Positions 15,525-26,500 are shown, numbered from the stretch's first letter. The stretch is DNA of 64,000 nt from an uncultured Sphingobacteriales bacterium (GCA_937991535.1 CALKHN010000006.1:33573-97572), one strand, 5' to 3'. Program-made: numbers and translations. The notes: a model not told the origin generated them from the letters alone.

Positions 15525-15588
15525 TCGTGCTTCACGAACAGCTTTCAACTTGTGTTTCGTGGAGACATAAGGGGTGAGACATCGTCTC
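15525..15588. repeat. Palindromic words after the sugar operon
   Basis: TCGTG/CACGA (15525-15529 with 15533-15537) and GAGAC/GTCTC (15576-15580 with 15584-15588), with GTTTCGTGGAGACA between them. They share words with the repeats at 12271-12318 and with the hairpin at 63919. No U-tract, so not clearly a terminator. Confidence 0.4.
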
Positions 15589-15668
15589 GGAAGAACATAC
15601 AGATAACGAAGCCGGGAGACCACTCATTAAGCAATTGCATTAGCACATTAAGAAAGGAGTAACCCTTC

Positions 15669-15722
15669 CACATTATTCACATTTCCCACATTTTCACATT
15701 ACTCATATTATTCACATTATTC
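15669..15722. repeat. Degenerate CACATTATT short tandem repeat
   Basis: Variants of a 9-11 base unit (CACATTATT, CACATTTCC, CACATTTT, CATATTATT) repeat six to seven times, right up to the 3' end of the thioredoxin-fold gene (its stop codon is at 15721). It is a low-complexity intergenic repeat with no coding potential. Confidence 0.6.
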
Positions 15723-16854
15723 AATAATACCTTCCCAGCAGCGGATGTTCAATGATCTTTTTTTTCATTTGCAGCGGATTTATAATGCCCTGCCGGGCAT
15801 ATACAATTTTGCCGCCAGGCTCTACCAAAATAGTATAGGGTAATCCGCCCGGCCAGTTGGGGTCTACTGCTTCAATAAGCTGATACTTGTCATCTGCATT
15901 AAAAATATAATTGGCATTGGAAGCCTGTTGCTTTTGCAGGAACTGCAATACCTTTTCTTTTTTGGCAGGATCATCGGCGCTGATGCTGATGAATTCAAAA
16001 TCCCTTTTGCGATACATCCTGTTCATGGTTACAAATTCCGGGAACTCCGTAACGCAGGGCCCGCACCAGGTAGCCCAGATATTGATCAAGCGCAGCTTAT
16101 CGGAATCGTTTCTCAGCAAATCTTTTATTCCTGCTATATCTATATCATTCAGATGCACGGGCTCTTTTGCCCACTCCTGCTGCGCCTTGATGATCCAGTC
16201 GCTTTTCTCTTTCCACTTCGTGGAACATCCAAAAACTTTTGTAGTGGGTGTTGTTACTTCCCTGTTGGCAAGCAAAGCTTCAATTGCGTCCTGTGTATCA
16301 AAATGCTTTGGTGTTTTTGCAGGATTTTCCATATCGTCTATCCTTCCCTGGAAACGAAGTTTACGTGTTTCATCAAATATAAAAACATGCGGGGTAACGG
16401 CAGGGCCATACGCCTCTGCTGTTGCCTGTGTATCGCCATCATACAAATACGGAAAATTGAATTGCTTTTCTTTGGCACGGATCTTCATCTCTTCAAACGA
16501 ATCACTCAAGTCTGTATAGTCCAGCTCGCTTAAGGTAATTGATTTAGGATCATTAGGCATAATAGCAACAACGGCAACGCCCTTGCCCGAATAACCGGCG
16601 GTAAGCTTTATGATACGATCTTCATAAGCCTGCGCAGTAGGGCAATGATTACATGTAAAAATGATCACCAATAGCTTGCTATTGCTGAAAGATGCGAGCG
16701 TATATGTTTTACCATCAATAGCCGGCAATTTAAAATCGGGTGCAACGGCGCCGATAGCAAGCGTTTTATGCTCCTGCTGTGGGCGGGCATAGCCAGAAGA
16801 AGACTGCAGTAAAAATAAAATGCTCAGCAGCGAAACCGCAAATGAATGCTTCAT
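15721..16854 (-). CDS. Secreted protein with two thioredoxin-fold domains
   Basis: 377 residues with a signal peptide (residues 1-23). The first domain (~30-195) is AhpC/TlpA-like with C68-N-H-C71 (FTCNHCPTAQ) and VTPHVFIFD (cis-Pro). The second (~233-377) is TlpA-like with W263-C264-G-P-C267 (NIWATWCGPCVTEF) and GGLPYTILV. The fusion could act as an extracytoplasmic thiol-disulfide reductase or peroxidase. The first half resembles stand-alone proteins annotated as thioredoxin family. No partner gene adjoins it. Confidence 0.88.
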   Translation of the reverse strand: MKHSFAVSLLSILFLLQSSSGYARPQQEHKTLAIGAVAPDFKLPAIDGKTYTLASFSNSKLLVIIFTCNHCPTAQAYEDRIIKLTAGYSGKGVAVVAIMPNDPKSITLSELDYTDLSDSFEEMKIRAKEKQFNFPYLYDGDTQATAEAYGPAVTPHVFIFDETRKLRFQGRIDDMENPAKTPKHFDTQDAIEALLANREVTTPTTKVFGCSTKWKEKSDWIIKAQQEWAKEPVHLNDIDIAGIKDLLRNDSDKLRLINIWATWCGPCVTEFPEFVTMNRMYRKRDFEFISISADDPAKKEKVLQFLQKQQASNANYIFNADDKYQLIEAVDPNWPGGLPYTILVEPGGKIVYARQGIINPLQMKKKIIEHPLLGRYY

Positions 16855-17010
16855 AACTGAATATTTTACTAAAAGTTACAATTTTTTGGCATTACGGCTT
16901 ATAGTAATGAACCTAAAATAAAAATCACATGCTCCCAAAAGCGGTTCTGTTTATTGTAATGTACAGTACCAGGCCGATTACAGCGGCAATGCAGCAGAGC
17001 TAACTTAGCA

Positions 17011-17553
17011 TTACCCGTTTAAATTATTCATCAGTGCTTCGGGGGTATCACTAAAAACAATACGCTCTTCCGGACGGTCATATAAAAATCCTTCCGCTTC
17101 CATTTTATGTATATGCTCTGCTAAGTACCGGTAATAACCCTTTGTATTAAGCATAAATATTTTTTTGTTGTGAATGTTTAACTGGTTCCAGGTAAGCATT
17201 TCAAACAACTCATCCAAAGTGCCGTAGCCACCAGGTAAAACAATGGCGGCATCGCACAATTCGTACATCAGTTTTTTTCGCTGATGAATCGTATCGGTAA
17301 CGATAAGCTCTGTTAACCCGGTATGTTGTTGCTCCCATTCTATAAGTATTTTAGGTATAACGCCAGTTACCCTGCCGCTACTTTGTAATGCGGCATTGGC
17401 TACGGAAGACATCAAACCTTTGTTACCACCTCCATATATCAGTTTAAGTCCGGCTTCCGCTATCAGTTTACCAAGATGCGCCGTATCCCTTTGGTATTGC
17501 GGATTGGCGCCCGGTTTGGATCCGCAAAAAACCGTTACCGCCTTAATTTGCAT
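17011..17553 (-). CDS. LOG-family protein (TIGR00730)
   Basis: 180 residues from the ATG at 17551-17553; a TTG seven codons upstream is less likely. It has the Rossmann-like motifs VTVFCGSKPGANP, LIYGGGNKGLMSSVA and the hallmark VLPGGYGTLDELFEMLTW. Family members hydrolyse nucleoside 5'-monophosphates to base and ribose phosphate, including cytokinin ribotides. It is divergent from the symporter. The preceding gap (16855-17010) contains only a decayed hydrophobic reading frame. Confidence 0.9.
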   Translation of the reverse strand: MQIKAVTVFCGSKPGANPQYQRDTAHLGKLIAEAGLKLIYGGGNKGLMSSVANAALQSSGRVTGVIPKILIEWEQQHTGLTELIVTDTIHQRKKLMYELCDAAIVLPGGYGTLDELFEMLTWNQLNIHNKKIFMLNTKGYYRYLAEHIHKMEAEGFLYDRPEERIVFSDTPEALMNNLNG

Positions 17554-17575
17554 AAGTCTTGTTTTGTGATACAAT

Positions 17576-17590
17576 GATAAAAGTTTTATC
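17576..17590. promoter_or_regulatory. Perfect palindrome between LOG gene and symporter
   Basis: GATAAAA (17576-17582) and TTTTATC (17584-17590) around a single G. It sits in the 64-base divergent gap and could be an operator for either gene. Confidence 0.35.
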
Positions 17591-17617
17591 TTTCCCGCTA
17601 AACTTTAATTATACCAT

Positions 17618-19141
17618 ATGTCTCCATGGCTGCTTTTTTCATTTGTAGTAGGATACTTTGTTTTGCTTTTAGTGGTGGCTTACTACACTTCCCGAAACTC
17701 CAATAATGATTCTTTTTTTATTGGCAACAAGAGTTCCAACTGGATGCTGGTGGCTTTTGGAATGATTGGCACATCCTTATCGGGTGTAACTTTTGTGTCG
17801 GTACCGGGAACAGTAGGCAGTTCTGGCTTTACTTATTTCCAGGTGGTTATCGGCTATTTGATCGGTTATTTCCTCATTGCGTTTATTCTGCTGCCCTTGT
17901 ATTACCGGTTGAACCTCACATCCATCTATAATTACCTGCAGCACCGCTTTGGAATGGTCTCTTATAAAACCGGCGCCCTCTTTTTTATTATTTCCAGAAC
18001 ACTGGGCGCAACGGCCAGGCTGTATCTTGTGATCAATATTCTGCAGATATTCATTCTCGACAACCTGGGCATGCCTTTCTGGCTAACCACAGTGGTCATC
18101 CTGCTGATGATCATTCTGTACACTTTCGAAGGAGGCGTTAAAACCATTGTATTTACCGACACGCTGCAAACCTCTTTTATGTTGCTGGGATTGGTTGTAT
18201 GTATAATCTTTATAATGAACAACCTGGGGCATAGCTTTACCGGAACGCTGAATGAACTGAGCAGCCTTGGGCTGACCAGGATATTCAATACGGATATTAA
18301 TAGTTCTTCTCATTTTCTGAAACATATTATGGGCGGCGCATTCATTACAGTTGCCATGACGGGGCTCGACCAGGAAATGATGCAGAAGAATATCAGCGTT
18401 AAAAACCTGAAGGATTCCCAAAAGAACATGGTTACCTTCAGCATTATCATGGCATTGGTAAATTTCTTATTCCTCTTCTTAGGTGGATTGTTGTACATGT
18501 TTGCAGCTGAGAAAGGGATCAATGTTCCGCCTGATGACCTGTTTCCTACGGCTGCGCTGAATTACATGCCAACAGCAGTTTCCATTATTTTTATCATAGC
18601 GCTCATCTCTGCCCTGTTCCCCAGTGCCGACGGAGCATTAACTGCTTTGACCTCTTCGTTTTGCTTAGACATCTTAGGTTTAAAAAGAAAAGAAGATTGG
18701 AGCGAAAGCAAACGAAGAAAGGTGAGGCTGACCACCCACTTCACTTTTGCGTTTGTATTTTTCATTATCGTGCTGGGTTTCAAATGGGTTGATAATAAAT
18801 CAATCATTGATGTAATTCTGAAAGTGGCAGGCTTTACTTACGGGCCTTTGCTGGGTCTATTTGCCTTTGGTATTCTTACCAAAAGAACCATCAACGATCG
18901 CTTATCACTATATGTTTGCCTGCTGGCTCCATTGTTGATTCTTGGTGTTGATATGATCAATAATATTGAATGGTACCAGCCGCAAATGAATTTGAACGGA
19001 CAATGGGTTGAAAATATTAAGGCTCTTTCCAAATCCGTTTTCGGTGATTTTAAAATCGGGTACGAACTACTGATCTACAATGGAATACTTACCTGTCTCG
19101 GCCTATGGGCCATTTCAAAAAAGCCTGTTCTCACAAACTAA
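17618..19141 (+). CDS. Sodium:solute symporter (SSS family)
   Basis: 507 residues, about 13 membrane segments. Family motifs: FGMIGTSLSGVTFVSVPG in the first core helix region, YLQHRFGMVSYKTGALFF, and LISALFPSADGALTALTSSF, which carries the sodium-site serines and threonines. These transporters use Na+ to import sugars, amino acids, sialic acid or other organic solutes. The substrate is not indicated by neighbours, which are two LOG-family genes. The end of the protein (FKIGYELLIYNGILTCLGL) is a final membrane helix. Confidence 0.92.
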   Translation: MSPWLLFSFVVGYFVLLLVVAYYTSRNSNNDSFFIGNKSSNWMLVAFGMIGTSLSGVTFVSVPGTVGSSGFTYFQVVIGYLIGYFLIAFILLPLYYRLNLTSIYNYLQHRFGMVSYKTGALFFIISRTLGATARLYLVINILQIFILDNLGMPFWLTTVVILLMIILYTFEGGVKTIVFTDTLQTSFMLLGLVVCIIFIMNNLGHSFTGTLNELSSLGLTRIFNTDINSSSHFLKHIMGGAFITVAMTGLDQEMMQKNISVKNLKDSQKNMVTFSIIMALVNFLFLFLGGLLYMFAAEKGINVPPDDLFPTAALNYMPTAVSIIFIIALISALFPSADGALTALTSSFCLDILGLKRKEDWSESKRRKVRLTTHFTFAFVFFIIVLGFKWVDNKSIIDVILKVAGFTYGPLLGLFAFGILTKRTINDRLSLYVCLLAPLLILGVDMINNIEWYQPQMNLNGQWVENIKALSKSVFGDFKIGYELLIYNGILTCLGLWAISKKPVLTN

Positions 19142-19172
19142 ACTCTTGTAAAGTACGTTATATCAATGAGCG

Positions 19173-19196
19173 GCCACTGCATAAGCGGTGGCTTTG
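19173..19196 (+). terminator. Weak hairpin after the symporter
   Basis: GCCAC (19173-19177) and GTGGC (19188-19192) pair around a 10-base loop, followed by TTTG. A possible terminator 31 bases after the symporter stop. The rest of the gap to 19354 is AT-rich with a GTGAGTAGTGAGTAGTGAA direct repeat. Confidence 0.3.
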
Positions 19197-19353
19197 CTGT
19201 CTGTTCGGGGATTGAATGGTGAGTAGTGAGTAGTGAATATGAATAAAAGATTTACTCTTCACAATTGCCTTTTCACTCTTCAACAAACATCCAGCTAAAA
19301 TTTAATTGACTCTACACCGGTTGAATGTAGTTTTTATACAAAAGTAAAAGAGT

Positions 19354-20049
19354 ATGAATGCAACCATCAAAACACTGAAGGAAAGACACTGGAAAGAAAG
19401 CCAGGCCCACAGCAGTTGGCAGATATTTAAAATTATGGCCGAATTTGTGGAAGGCTTTGAAGCATTGTGTAAGACAGGACCCTGTATCTCTGTATTTGGT
19501 TCGGCCAGAACAAAGCCGGGAACTGTATATTACGATCTTTCTGTAGAAATAGCTCGACGACTTTCGGAGGAAGGATTTGGTGTTATTACCGGTGGCGGAC
19601 CCGGCATTATGGAAGCAGCCAATAAAGGCGCTACGCTGGCTAACGGCAAAAGTGTTGGATTGAATATAGACCTGCCGTTTGAACAGCGCCCCAACGATTA
19701 TATTGATAAGGACAAGCTGCTGAACTTTGATTATTTCTTTGTGCGCAAAGTAATGTTCACCAAGTATTCGCAGGGATTTGTTATGATGCCCGGTGGATTT
19801 GGTACCCTGGACGAATTTTTTGAAGTAGTTACTTTAATACAAACTGAAAAGTTCAAACAAATGCCCATGGTGCTGGTAGGTAAAAAATACTGGCAGGGAC
19901 TAATCAACTGGCTCGAAGATGTGATGCTGGTGGAAGGCAATATCAATCCCGAAGATCTTGCCTTATTTGAAATTGTTGACACCGCGGAAGAAGTGGTGAG
20001 CTATATGTTAGACTATTACCGCACAAGACAACTGGCGCCGAATTTTTAG
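19354..20049 (+). CDS. LOG-family protein (TIGR00730), second copy
   Basis: 231 residues with CISVFGSARTKPGTVYYDL, FGVITGGGPGIMEAANKGA and VMMPGGFGTLDEFFEV, the nucleotide-monophosphate-binding and catalytic signatures of the family. It is longer at the N-terminus (~45 residues, helical) than the copy at 17011 and belongs to a different subgroup, so it is not a recent duplicate. The expected role is nucleotide base salvage or removal of modified nucleotides (family knowledge). Confidence 0.9.
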   Translation: MNATIKTLKERHWKESQAHSSWQIFKIMAEFVEGFEALCKTGPCISVFGSARTKPGTVYYDLSVEIARRLSEEGFGVITGGGPGIMEAANKGATLANGKSVGLNIDLPFEQRPNDYIDKDKLLNFDYFFVRKVMFTKYSQGFVMMPGGFGTLDEFFEVVTLIQTEKFKQMPMVLVGKKYWQGLINWLEDVMLVEGNINPEDLALFEIVDTAEEVVSYMLDYYRTRQLAPNF

Positions 20050-20067
20050 GGTGTGGCAGGATATTGG

Positions 20068-20144
20068 GTTGCAGGTTACAAGTTACAGGTTGCAGGCTGC
20101 AGGTGTTCAGGTTGCAAGTTGCAGGTTACAAGTTTCAAGTGGCA
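20068..20144. repeat. Degenerate GTTGCAGGTTACAAG tandem repeat
   Basis: About seven imperfect copies of a ~10-12 base unit (GTTGCAGGTT, ACAAGTT, GTTGCAAGTT) follow the second LOG gene. Such word repeats are common between genes in this bacterial group. The remainder of the 20050-20248 gap shows no gene. Confidence 0.6.
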
Positions 20145-20248
20145 GAATTTCAGGGTTTCAGATTTAGAGCTTATGCTTTCGGGCTTTATTTGGTATTTGC
20201 TATTTGTTTACTGATATTTTATCTGCTCAAAGCCGACTGCTGACAGCC

Positions 20249-23200
20249 CTAAGGCTTCGAATTTCTCTTAAATACCTGCACATTATCGTTATTCTTTATA
20301 AAAAGAACAGCAGATCCCTTTTTATTATGCAACTGAATAATATCTCTTACTTCACCTTTTACGATCATTCCTGTTTTTGAATTGGGCACAAAAGTATAAT
20401 TCCCCTTTCCATCGCCTTTCAAAAAACTGCTGTAACTGGCATCGTACCTGCCTATTTCCGGTTTTACGCCAAAGAAGTTACCGCCAAGCAAAATATCGGT
20501 TAATCCATCGCCGTCAAGATCGTTTATTAAGATACCGTATACAGGAGAGAATTGCGCCTGTAATGGCAGAGGCATCAAAGTAAAATTCCCTTTCCCATCA
20601 TTTAAGGCAATACAGGTATTAAACTGTTCCGCCTTTCTTACAATGGCACCCTCCAGATCGTTTTTCGAAAAAACCTGGTGAATGGTTTTGCCCGCATAGT
20701 CTGCATATTTTAGAAATTTCTTTTTTAAACCGGGTAATTGCATCACCATATCACCGCGCAAAGGCAGAGGATAGGATACACTGTCTGATTTATAATAGCA
20801 TAGCACAGATTCTGTTTGACCGTTCTTGTCGAAATCTTTTACGTACAATTCTACAGGATGAGCAACATCGCCCTTTATTTTTGAGTTCAGTCCGAGGTTG
20901 CCCATTACAAAATCAACGTTTCCGTCACCATTAATGTCTGCGGCCTCAATGCAGTTCCACCAGCCATTAGAAAACGGCACTTCGTTTTTTACCAATTTAC
21001 CATTTGTATTTTTAAATATAGTCAAAGGCATCCAATCGCCTACCACCACCAGTTCAGGCCTGCCATCGTTATCTGTATCGGTCCAACGGGCATCCGTAAC
21101 CAACCCAATGTTCTTCAGCCCCGGAGCATCATTTTCTGTCTGGTCTGTAAATTTTCCCGTACCGTCGTTAATTAAAAGAAAAGAATTGGGCGTTAGTCCA
21201 TACGCACCCGGTAAAACGCGACCGCCTATGAATACATCTATATCACCATCGCCATCCATATCAGCAGCCCTTGCGCAGGATGCAGTAGTAGTAATTACAG
21301 GCATGTTTTGCGGTGCATAGGAAAAATTGCCCTTGCCATCATTCAGGAACAAGCGTGGTCGCAGCGTTGCAGCCGCTCCCTTATCTTCGTTGCCTCCATA
21401 AACAATCAATAAATCATTATCACCATCTTTGTCTGCATCAAAGAATGAAACGCCTGTTTGATCTGTAGAATTGGCTACAGAAAAAGCCTGCTGCTGAGAA
21501 CGTAGCAATGATCCGTTGGCCTGCTGAAAAAACAACTTTCCAAAATCTGATTTTGCACCTCCAATAAAAACATCATCTAGCTCATCGCCATTTACATCGG
21601 CCACGGCGCATTTAGGACCTTCCATTGAAACCATTTTCGGCATCAGCCTTTCTCTGTCAAAATCAATAAATAAATTTTCCCGGTGTGCAGAGCCACCCGA
21701 AACCCATTTCGCCGTTACATCGGTATATAAAGCGTGCACCGCGGGTTGCGGTATAAATTTGTCATTCGCTTCTTCCTGTTTCAGCACTAGGTTTGTATTG
21801 ATACTTACATTTTTCAAAGTTTGCTTTTTCTTATCCTGCCATACAACTACTACCGAATCAATGCTGGTAATAGCGCCCAATCCAACAGTTAATACAGGAT
21901 CAACACTTGATTGAAAACCGCGTGAAAGCATTTGGTACAGGTCGTGTGTCTGTCCGCCTGCATACACTGAAATTTTTGATCCTATACCCAAACTATTTTT
22001 CCCCTCACCCTGAAGCTTTATTTTCAGGTAAGCACTGTGCAATTTTTGTGTAGCGTTGTTGCGGTACACAAAAGCGTCCATATTTACATTGTTCACTACA
22101 AGATCCAGATCGCCGTCGTTGTCGAGGTCGCCATAGGCGGCGCCATTGCTAAAGCCGGGCATACCCAATCCCAATGGATAGGATTCATTCAGAAAAGTCA
22201 GATTTTTCTGGTTTATAAAGGCGTAATTGGGTATAGGATTGGAAGCAATAGAATCTAAAAATTCTTTAAAATTGAATTTCCCTTCGGTTATCACCCGTAT
22301 ACGGTTTTTATCGTTGGCCAAAAAATCTATAAAATCCTGGTTGGTCAGGTCTTTGTAAATACCATTGCAAACCAGTATATCCTTCCATCCATCATTATCA
22401 AAATCAAAGATCAAAGCGCCCCAGCTCCAGTCGGTAGCCGCCACGTTGGCTAAAAAGGCGATCTCAGAAAAAGTATCATCGCCATTGTTTAAATGCAATG
22501 CATTCTGAAGGTACTGGTAATAAAAATCTCCCTTCACTTTGGCATTAAAAACGTCGTAATCGTCGAATTTGGTAACTGTTTTTAACTTATAATCACCTTC
22601 CGGAAGCATTTCGGTGGTGAAGATATCCGGTCTGCCGTCGTTATTAATATCAGCAATATCGGACCCCATGGAAGCAAGGCTGAGATGCCCTGTCCTTTCT
22701 TCTATGGATTCTTTAAACGTTCCGTTTTTTTGGTTGATGTAGAGATAATCTTTTTCGAAAAAGTCGTTACTTACATAAATATCCGGCCACTGATCGCCAT
22801 TTACATCGGCCACACTAACACCCAGTCCAAAACCGATTTCACTGCTGTATATACCCGCTTCTTCACTTACATCGGTAAATTTTTCATTGTCATTTCTGTA
22901 TAATTTATGCCCTCCTATGGAATCGCGCACATTCCGGATATTTTTGTTATAGCCAAAGCTGGCAATAGGTCTGAAACTATTATTGAGCATATAACAATCC
23001 AGGTCGCCGTCAAGATCGTAATCGAAAAATACAGCATGGGTGGTCAATCCTCCTTTTTCCTGGAGCCCGTATAACAAGGCTTCTTCTTTAAACGTTAAAT
23101 TACCCTTGTTGATAAATAATTCATTGGCGCGGTCGTCACCTTTAATATTGCCGGAATTGCACACGTATATATCCAACAGTCCATCGCCGTTCACATCCGC

Positions 23201-23581
23201 CATTGCTACGCCGGTGCTCCACGCTTTTGTACCTCCAACGCCGGCTTTATTTGTTATATCTTCAAACTTCATATTGCCTTTATTGAGGTATAAATGGTTT
23301 GCGCCGAGGTTACTGGTAAAATAAATATCTGCGAGTCCATCATTGTTGATATCGCCTATGCCAACACCGGCCCCATTATAAAAGTTCCTGTAATTAAAAA
23401 CATTAAAGCTGGCATCTTCCTTTAAATCATTGCGAAAGTTGATACCGGTTTGTGCTTCGTCCATTTGGATAAACAAAGGGTCGGCAGGCCGAACATACAC
23501 ATTCTGTTTGCCTTTACAGGCGGCGAACAAAATGATGCAGAAGGCTATATAATAAGAAGATGTTTTGAGCATATGCAACAT
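20249..23581 (-). CDS. Giant VCBS/FG-GAP lipoprotein with ASPIC/UnbV domain (copy A)
   Basis: 1110 residues. A lipobox signal peptide (CIILFAACKG) anchors it to a membrane. Many FG-GAP/VCBS blades carry calcium-loop motifs (IGDINNDGLADIYF, ADVNGDGLLDIYVCN, DFDNDGWKDILVCNG), predicting beta-propeller folds in both the N-terminal ~500 and C-terminal ~450 residues. Between them is an ASPIC/UnbV-like segment (GIGSKISVYAGG, SRGFQSSVDPVLTVGLG). The ATG follows the TGA of copy B directly, so translation is coupled. These proteins often follow SusC/SusD genes and are thought to bind glycans or proteins outside the cell. Function unproven. Confidence 0.88.
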   Translation of the reverse strand: MLHMLKTSSYYIAFCIILFAACKGKQNVYVRPADPLFIQMDEAQTGINFRNDLKEDASFNVFNYRNFYNGAGVGIGDINNDGLADIYFTSNLGANHLYLNKGNMKFEDITNKAGVGGTKAWSTGVAMADVNGDGLLDIYVCNSGNIKGDDRANELFINKGNLTFKEEALLYGLQEKGGLTTHAVFFDYDLDGDLDCYMLNNSFRPIASFGYNKNIRNVRDSIGGHKLYRNDNEKFTDVSEEAGIYSSEIGFGLGVSVADVNGDQWPDIYVSNDFFEKDYLYINQKNGTFKESIEERTGHLSLASMGSDIADINNDGRPDIFTTEMLPEGDYKLKTVTKFDDYDVFNAKVKGDFYYQYLQNALHLNNGDDTFSEIAFLANVAATDWSWGALIFDFDNDGWKDILVCNGIYKDLTNQDFIDFLANDKNRIRVITEGKFNFKEFLDSIASNPIPNYAFINQKNLTFLNESYPLGLGMPGFSNGAAYGDLDNDGDLDLVVNNVNMDAFVYRNNATQKLHSAYLKIKLQGEGKNSLGIGSKISVYAGGQTHDLYQMLSRGFQSSVDPVLTVGLGAITSIDSVVVVWQDKKKQTLKNVSINTNLVLKQEEANDKFIPQPAVHALYTDVTAKWVSGGSAHRENLFIDFDRERLMPKMVSMEGPKCAVADVNGDELDDVFIGGAKSDFGKLFFQQANGSLLRSQQQAFSVANSTDQTGVSFFDADKDGDNDLLIVYGGNEDKGAAATLRPRLFLNDGKGNFSYAPQNMPVITTTASCARAADMDGDGDIDVFIGGRVLPGAYGLTPNSFLLINDGTGKFTDQTENDAPGLKNIGLVTDARWTDTDNDGRPELVVVGDWMPLTIFKNTNGKLVKNEVPFSNGWWNCIEAADINGDGNVDFVMGNLGLNSKIKGDVAHPVELYVKDFDKNGQTESVLCYYKSDSVSYPLPLRGDMVMQLPGLKKKFLKYADYAGKTIHQVFSKNDLEGAIVRKAEQFNTCIALNDGKGNFTLMPLPLQAQFSPVYGILINDLDGDGLTDILLGGNFFGVKPEIGRYDASYSSFLKGDGKGNYTFVPNSKTGMIVKGEVRDIIQLHNKKGSAVLFIKNNDNVQVFKRNSKP

Positions 23582-26500
23582 TCATTTGCTGGGATCTGTA
23601 AATTTCAACACCACGGCACTGTCGTTATTCCTGGCCAGGATAAAAGCATCCTTCCCCGCTATCTTTATTGGCTTTATATGGCGAACTTCGCCTTTTATTA
23701 CCATTCCATTTAAGTTTTCACGCTGCAATTTTCCATTTCCTTTATTGATCAGTATCGTTCCATAATCGGCATCATACCTTCCGGCGGCAATACTGTTGGG
23801 GTAGTAATTGCCCCCCAGCAGCAGATCAGGCAAACTGTCGTTATTGGCGTCTACGATCGCGGCATCCCTGTATGATGTAAGTTGCGCTTCCCAGGGTAAA
23901 GGCTGTATAGAAAAATTCAAATTACCATTATTTACCAGTATGGCGTTGGAGAAATAATCCGCGGATAGTACCGTTGCATCTTTTATTTCCCCGCGAAAAA
24001 AGATGTCAGTCAATGTTGCTTTAGCAAAATCCTCCGCATATAAATATTTTTTCTTTAACAAAGGCATTTGCTTTTGTAATTCATCTTTACCGGCAAAAGG
24101 TATTTCCCTGCCCTGTACATAATAAGAAAGTATCTGTTCTTTTTTATCGTTATTATCAAAATCATTAAAATAAAGACGCACCGGCTCCTGCACAGAGGCA
24201 TGCAGCCGGCTATTAAGCCCAAGATTGCCTGCAATAAAATCCATATCGTCATCTGCATCAATATCTACGGGTAATATGAAGTTCCACCAGCCCTTCCTAG
24301 CAATCAAATCCTTTTTGGTAAAAACTCCGTTGGTGTTCAGAAATACGGTAATGGGGCCCCATTCGTAACTCACAACAAGATCATCATCACCATCCTTATC
24401 CAAATCAAGCCATACCGCACTTGTTACCATGCCAGCTTTTGACAGTTCCCCGGCCCGGGTTTGCGTTACATCATTAAACTTTCCCGTTCCGTCGTTTTGC
24501 AATAAATAAGAATCTGGTATTTCCCCATAGTTCCACGGCACTGCTCTTCCCCCAAGAAACAAATCAATAAAACCATCACCATTAAAATCGCTGATTGCAA
24601 TACATGAAGCAGTTACATACAGGTTACTGAACGGATCCTGTGATTTTACAAAATTCGCCTTGCCATCATTCAGGTATATACGCGGCAACAAATGTTCATT
24701 AGCGCCATAGTACTCGTTTCCGCCAGAAGCTACGATCAAATCTACATTTCCATCGTTATTTACATCACCCCATGCCGCGTCTACATCTTCATACATACTA
24801 TCCTGCAGCAGGCAGTCCTGTGGTACGTTTAAGAACACCCCACCCGGCTTCTGCAGGAAAACGGCACTCTGAAAAGATTTAGACGCACCGATAAAAATAT
24901 CCGCTAACCCGTCTTTATTGATATCCGCTACAGCCAATGCAGGCCCTTCGGTTGAAACCATATGGGGCATTAACGGCTCCCGGTTAAATTCATTAAAACT
25001 GTTTTCTTTATGAACATAATCAAGTTTCACCTCCCGGGTGATATCCGTAACAGGTCTGCTATTTTTCTTACTGAAATCCGCAATCAAACTATAATCGAAG
25101 AAGGGTAACCCCTCAGTATAGGTATACGCTACATGGCGCATGGACGGACGTATACCGATCTTCTGAAAAGAATTATCCGGCCACACCAGAAAAGCGGAAT
25201 CAACCCTTGTTTGATAAAGTCCGATATGCAACGGCGTTACCATGCCCGACATAAATCCTTTTACAGAGTGGTTTTCATACATGCGTATCCCGTCGTTGGC
25301 AAACAAAATCAATTTCGCTCCAATGGCATTCCTGTTTTTTGGGGGTCCGTTCAATGTAACGGATACAAAATCTTCATTCCCGTTTTGTACAGATTTGTTT
25401 TCGTATAGCAATACAAAATCATTAATATTATTTACCACCACATCCAGGTCTCCATCATTGTCAAAATCTGCATATACTGCACCGTTTGAGAAGCATGGCT
25501 GATCATTTCCTATTGTATATTCCATGTCCTGAAACTGCAGCCCCGATTTGTTTTTATAAAATTTATTCGGGATTTTTATTTCGGGATATTTTTTCATCAG
25601 GTCAATGTCCGCATTCTCAATGACGCCATCTCTGCTTCTTTTTTGTATTTCACTGTTGTAAATGAAATGAACGTAATCCATATCATTCAACCTTGTGGGG
25701 ATCCCATTAGAAATAAAAATATCTTTCAATCCGTCGTTATCAAAATCCATCAATAAAGGAGCCCAGCTCCAGTCTGTAGCATAGATGCCCGAGTACAGAC
25801 CGGTTTCGCTAAACACGCCGTTTCGCCTGTTGTATTGCAGGGTATTGCGTGAATACTGATAATTATAGCCAAAAGCGATCTTATCATAGAAAACGTCATA
25901 GTCATCATCACCCAGGGAGCGTTTTAATATGTAGGGATCCGCCGGCAGCATATCGGCCGTCATTATTTCCGGGTAGCCATCGTTATTTACGTCCGCAATA
26001 TCCACTCCCATGGAAAACTTACTGGTATGCATCAGCCGCTGCGTATTTTCATCGGCAAATGTTCCGTTTTTTTGGTTTATATAGAGATAATCATTTTCAT
26101 GGAAATCGTTGCCTATATAGATATCCGGCCAACCATCAAGATTAATATCGCTAGCAGCTATACCCAGTCCGTAGCCGATAGCGGAACTGTTGATACCGCC
26201 TTGCCTGGTAACATCGGTGAAATGATCACCGTCATTACGGTATAAGCGGTCGCCGGACAGCGTGTCATAAGTATTCAAAAATCTTTTACGTGGGGCAAAT
26301 GATCCATCCTGATGAACGGCATGATTGAGAAGGTACATATCCAGGTCTCCATCCATATCATAATCGAAAAAAGCGGACTGCGTGCTAAATCCTGAAAAAT
26401 TCAGACCATACAGTTCTGCCTGGTCTTCATAAACCGGGATACCCTTTTCTATTCCTTTACAAATCAATAATTGGTTTTCACTTTTTAAGCCGGCGAACTT

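Noticed and set aside
16880..16975. Minus-strand hydrophobic frame (CCIAAVIGLVLYITINR) between the thioredoxin-fold and LOG genes
   Set aside because: It has an in-frame TAG three codons after its only ATG and no intact start. Probably a decayed small membrane protein or chance, so not listed as a gene.
17011..20049. Two LOG genes flanking the symporter as a recent duplication
   Set aside because: Lengths and motifs differ (YGGGNKG vs TGGGPGI), indicating separate subgroups.
20068..20144. GTTGCAGGTTACAAG repeats as a CRISPR array
   Set aside because: Units are only ~10 bases, degenerate and without spacers.
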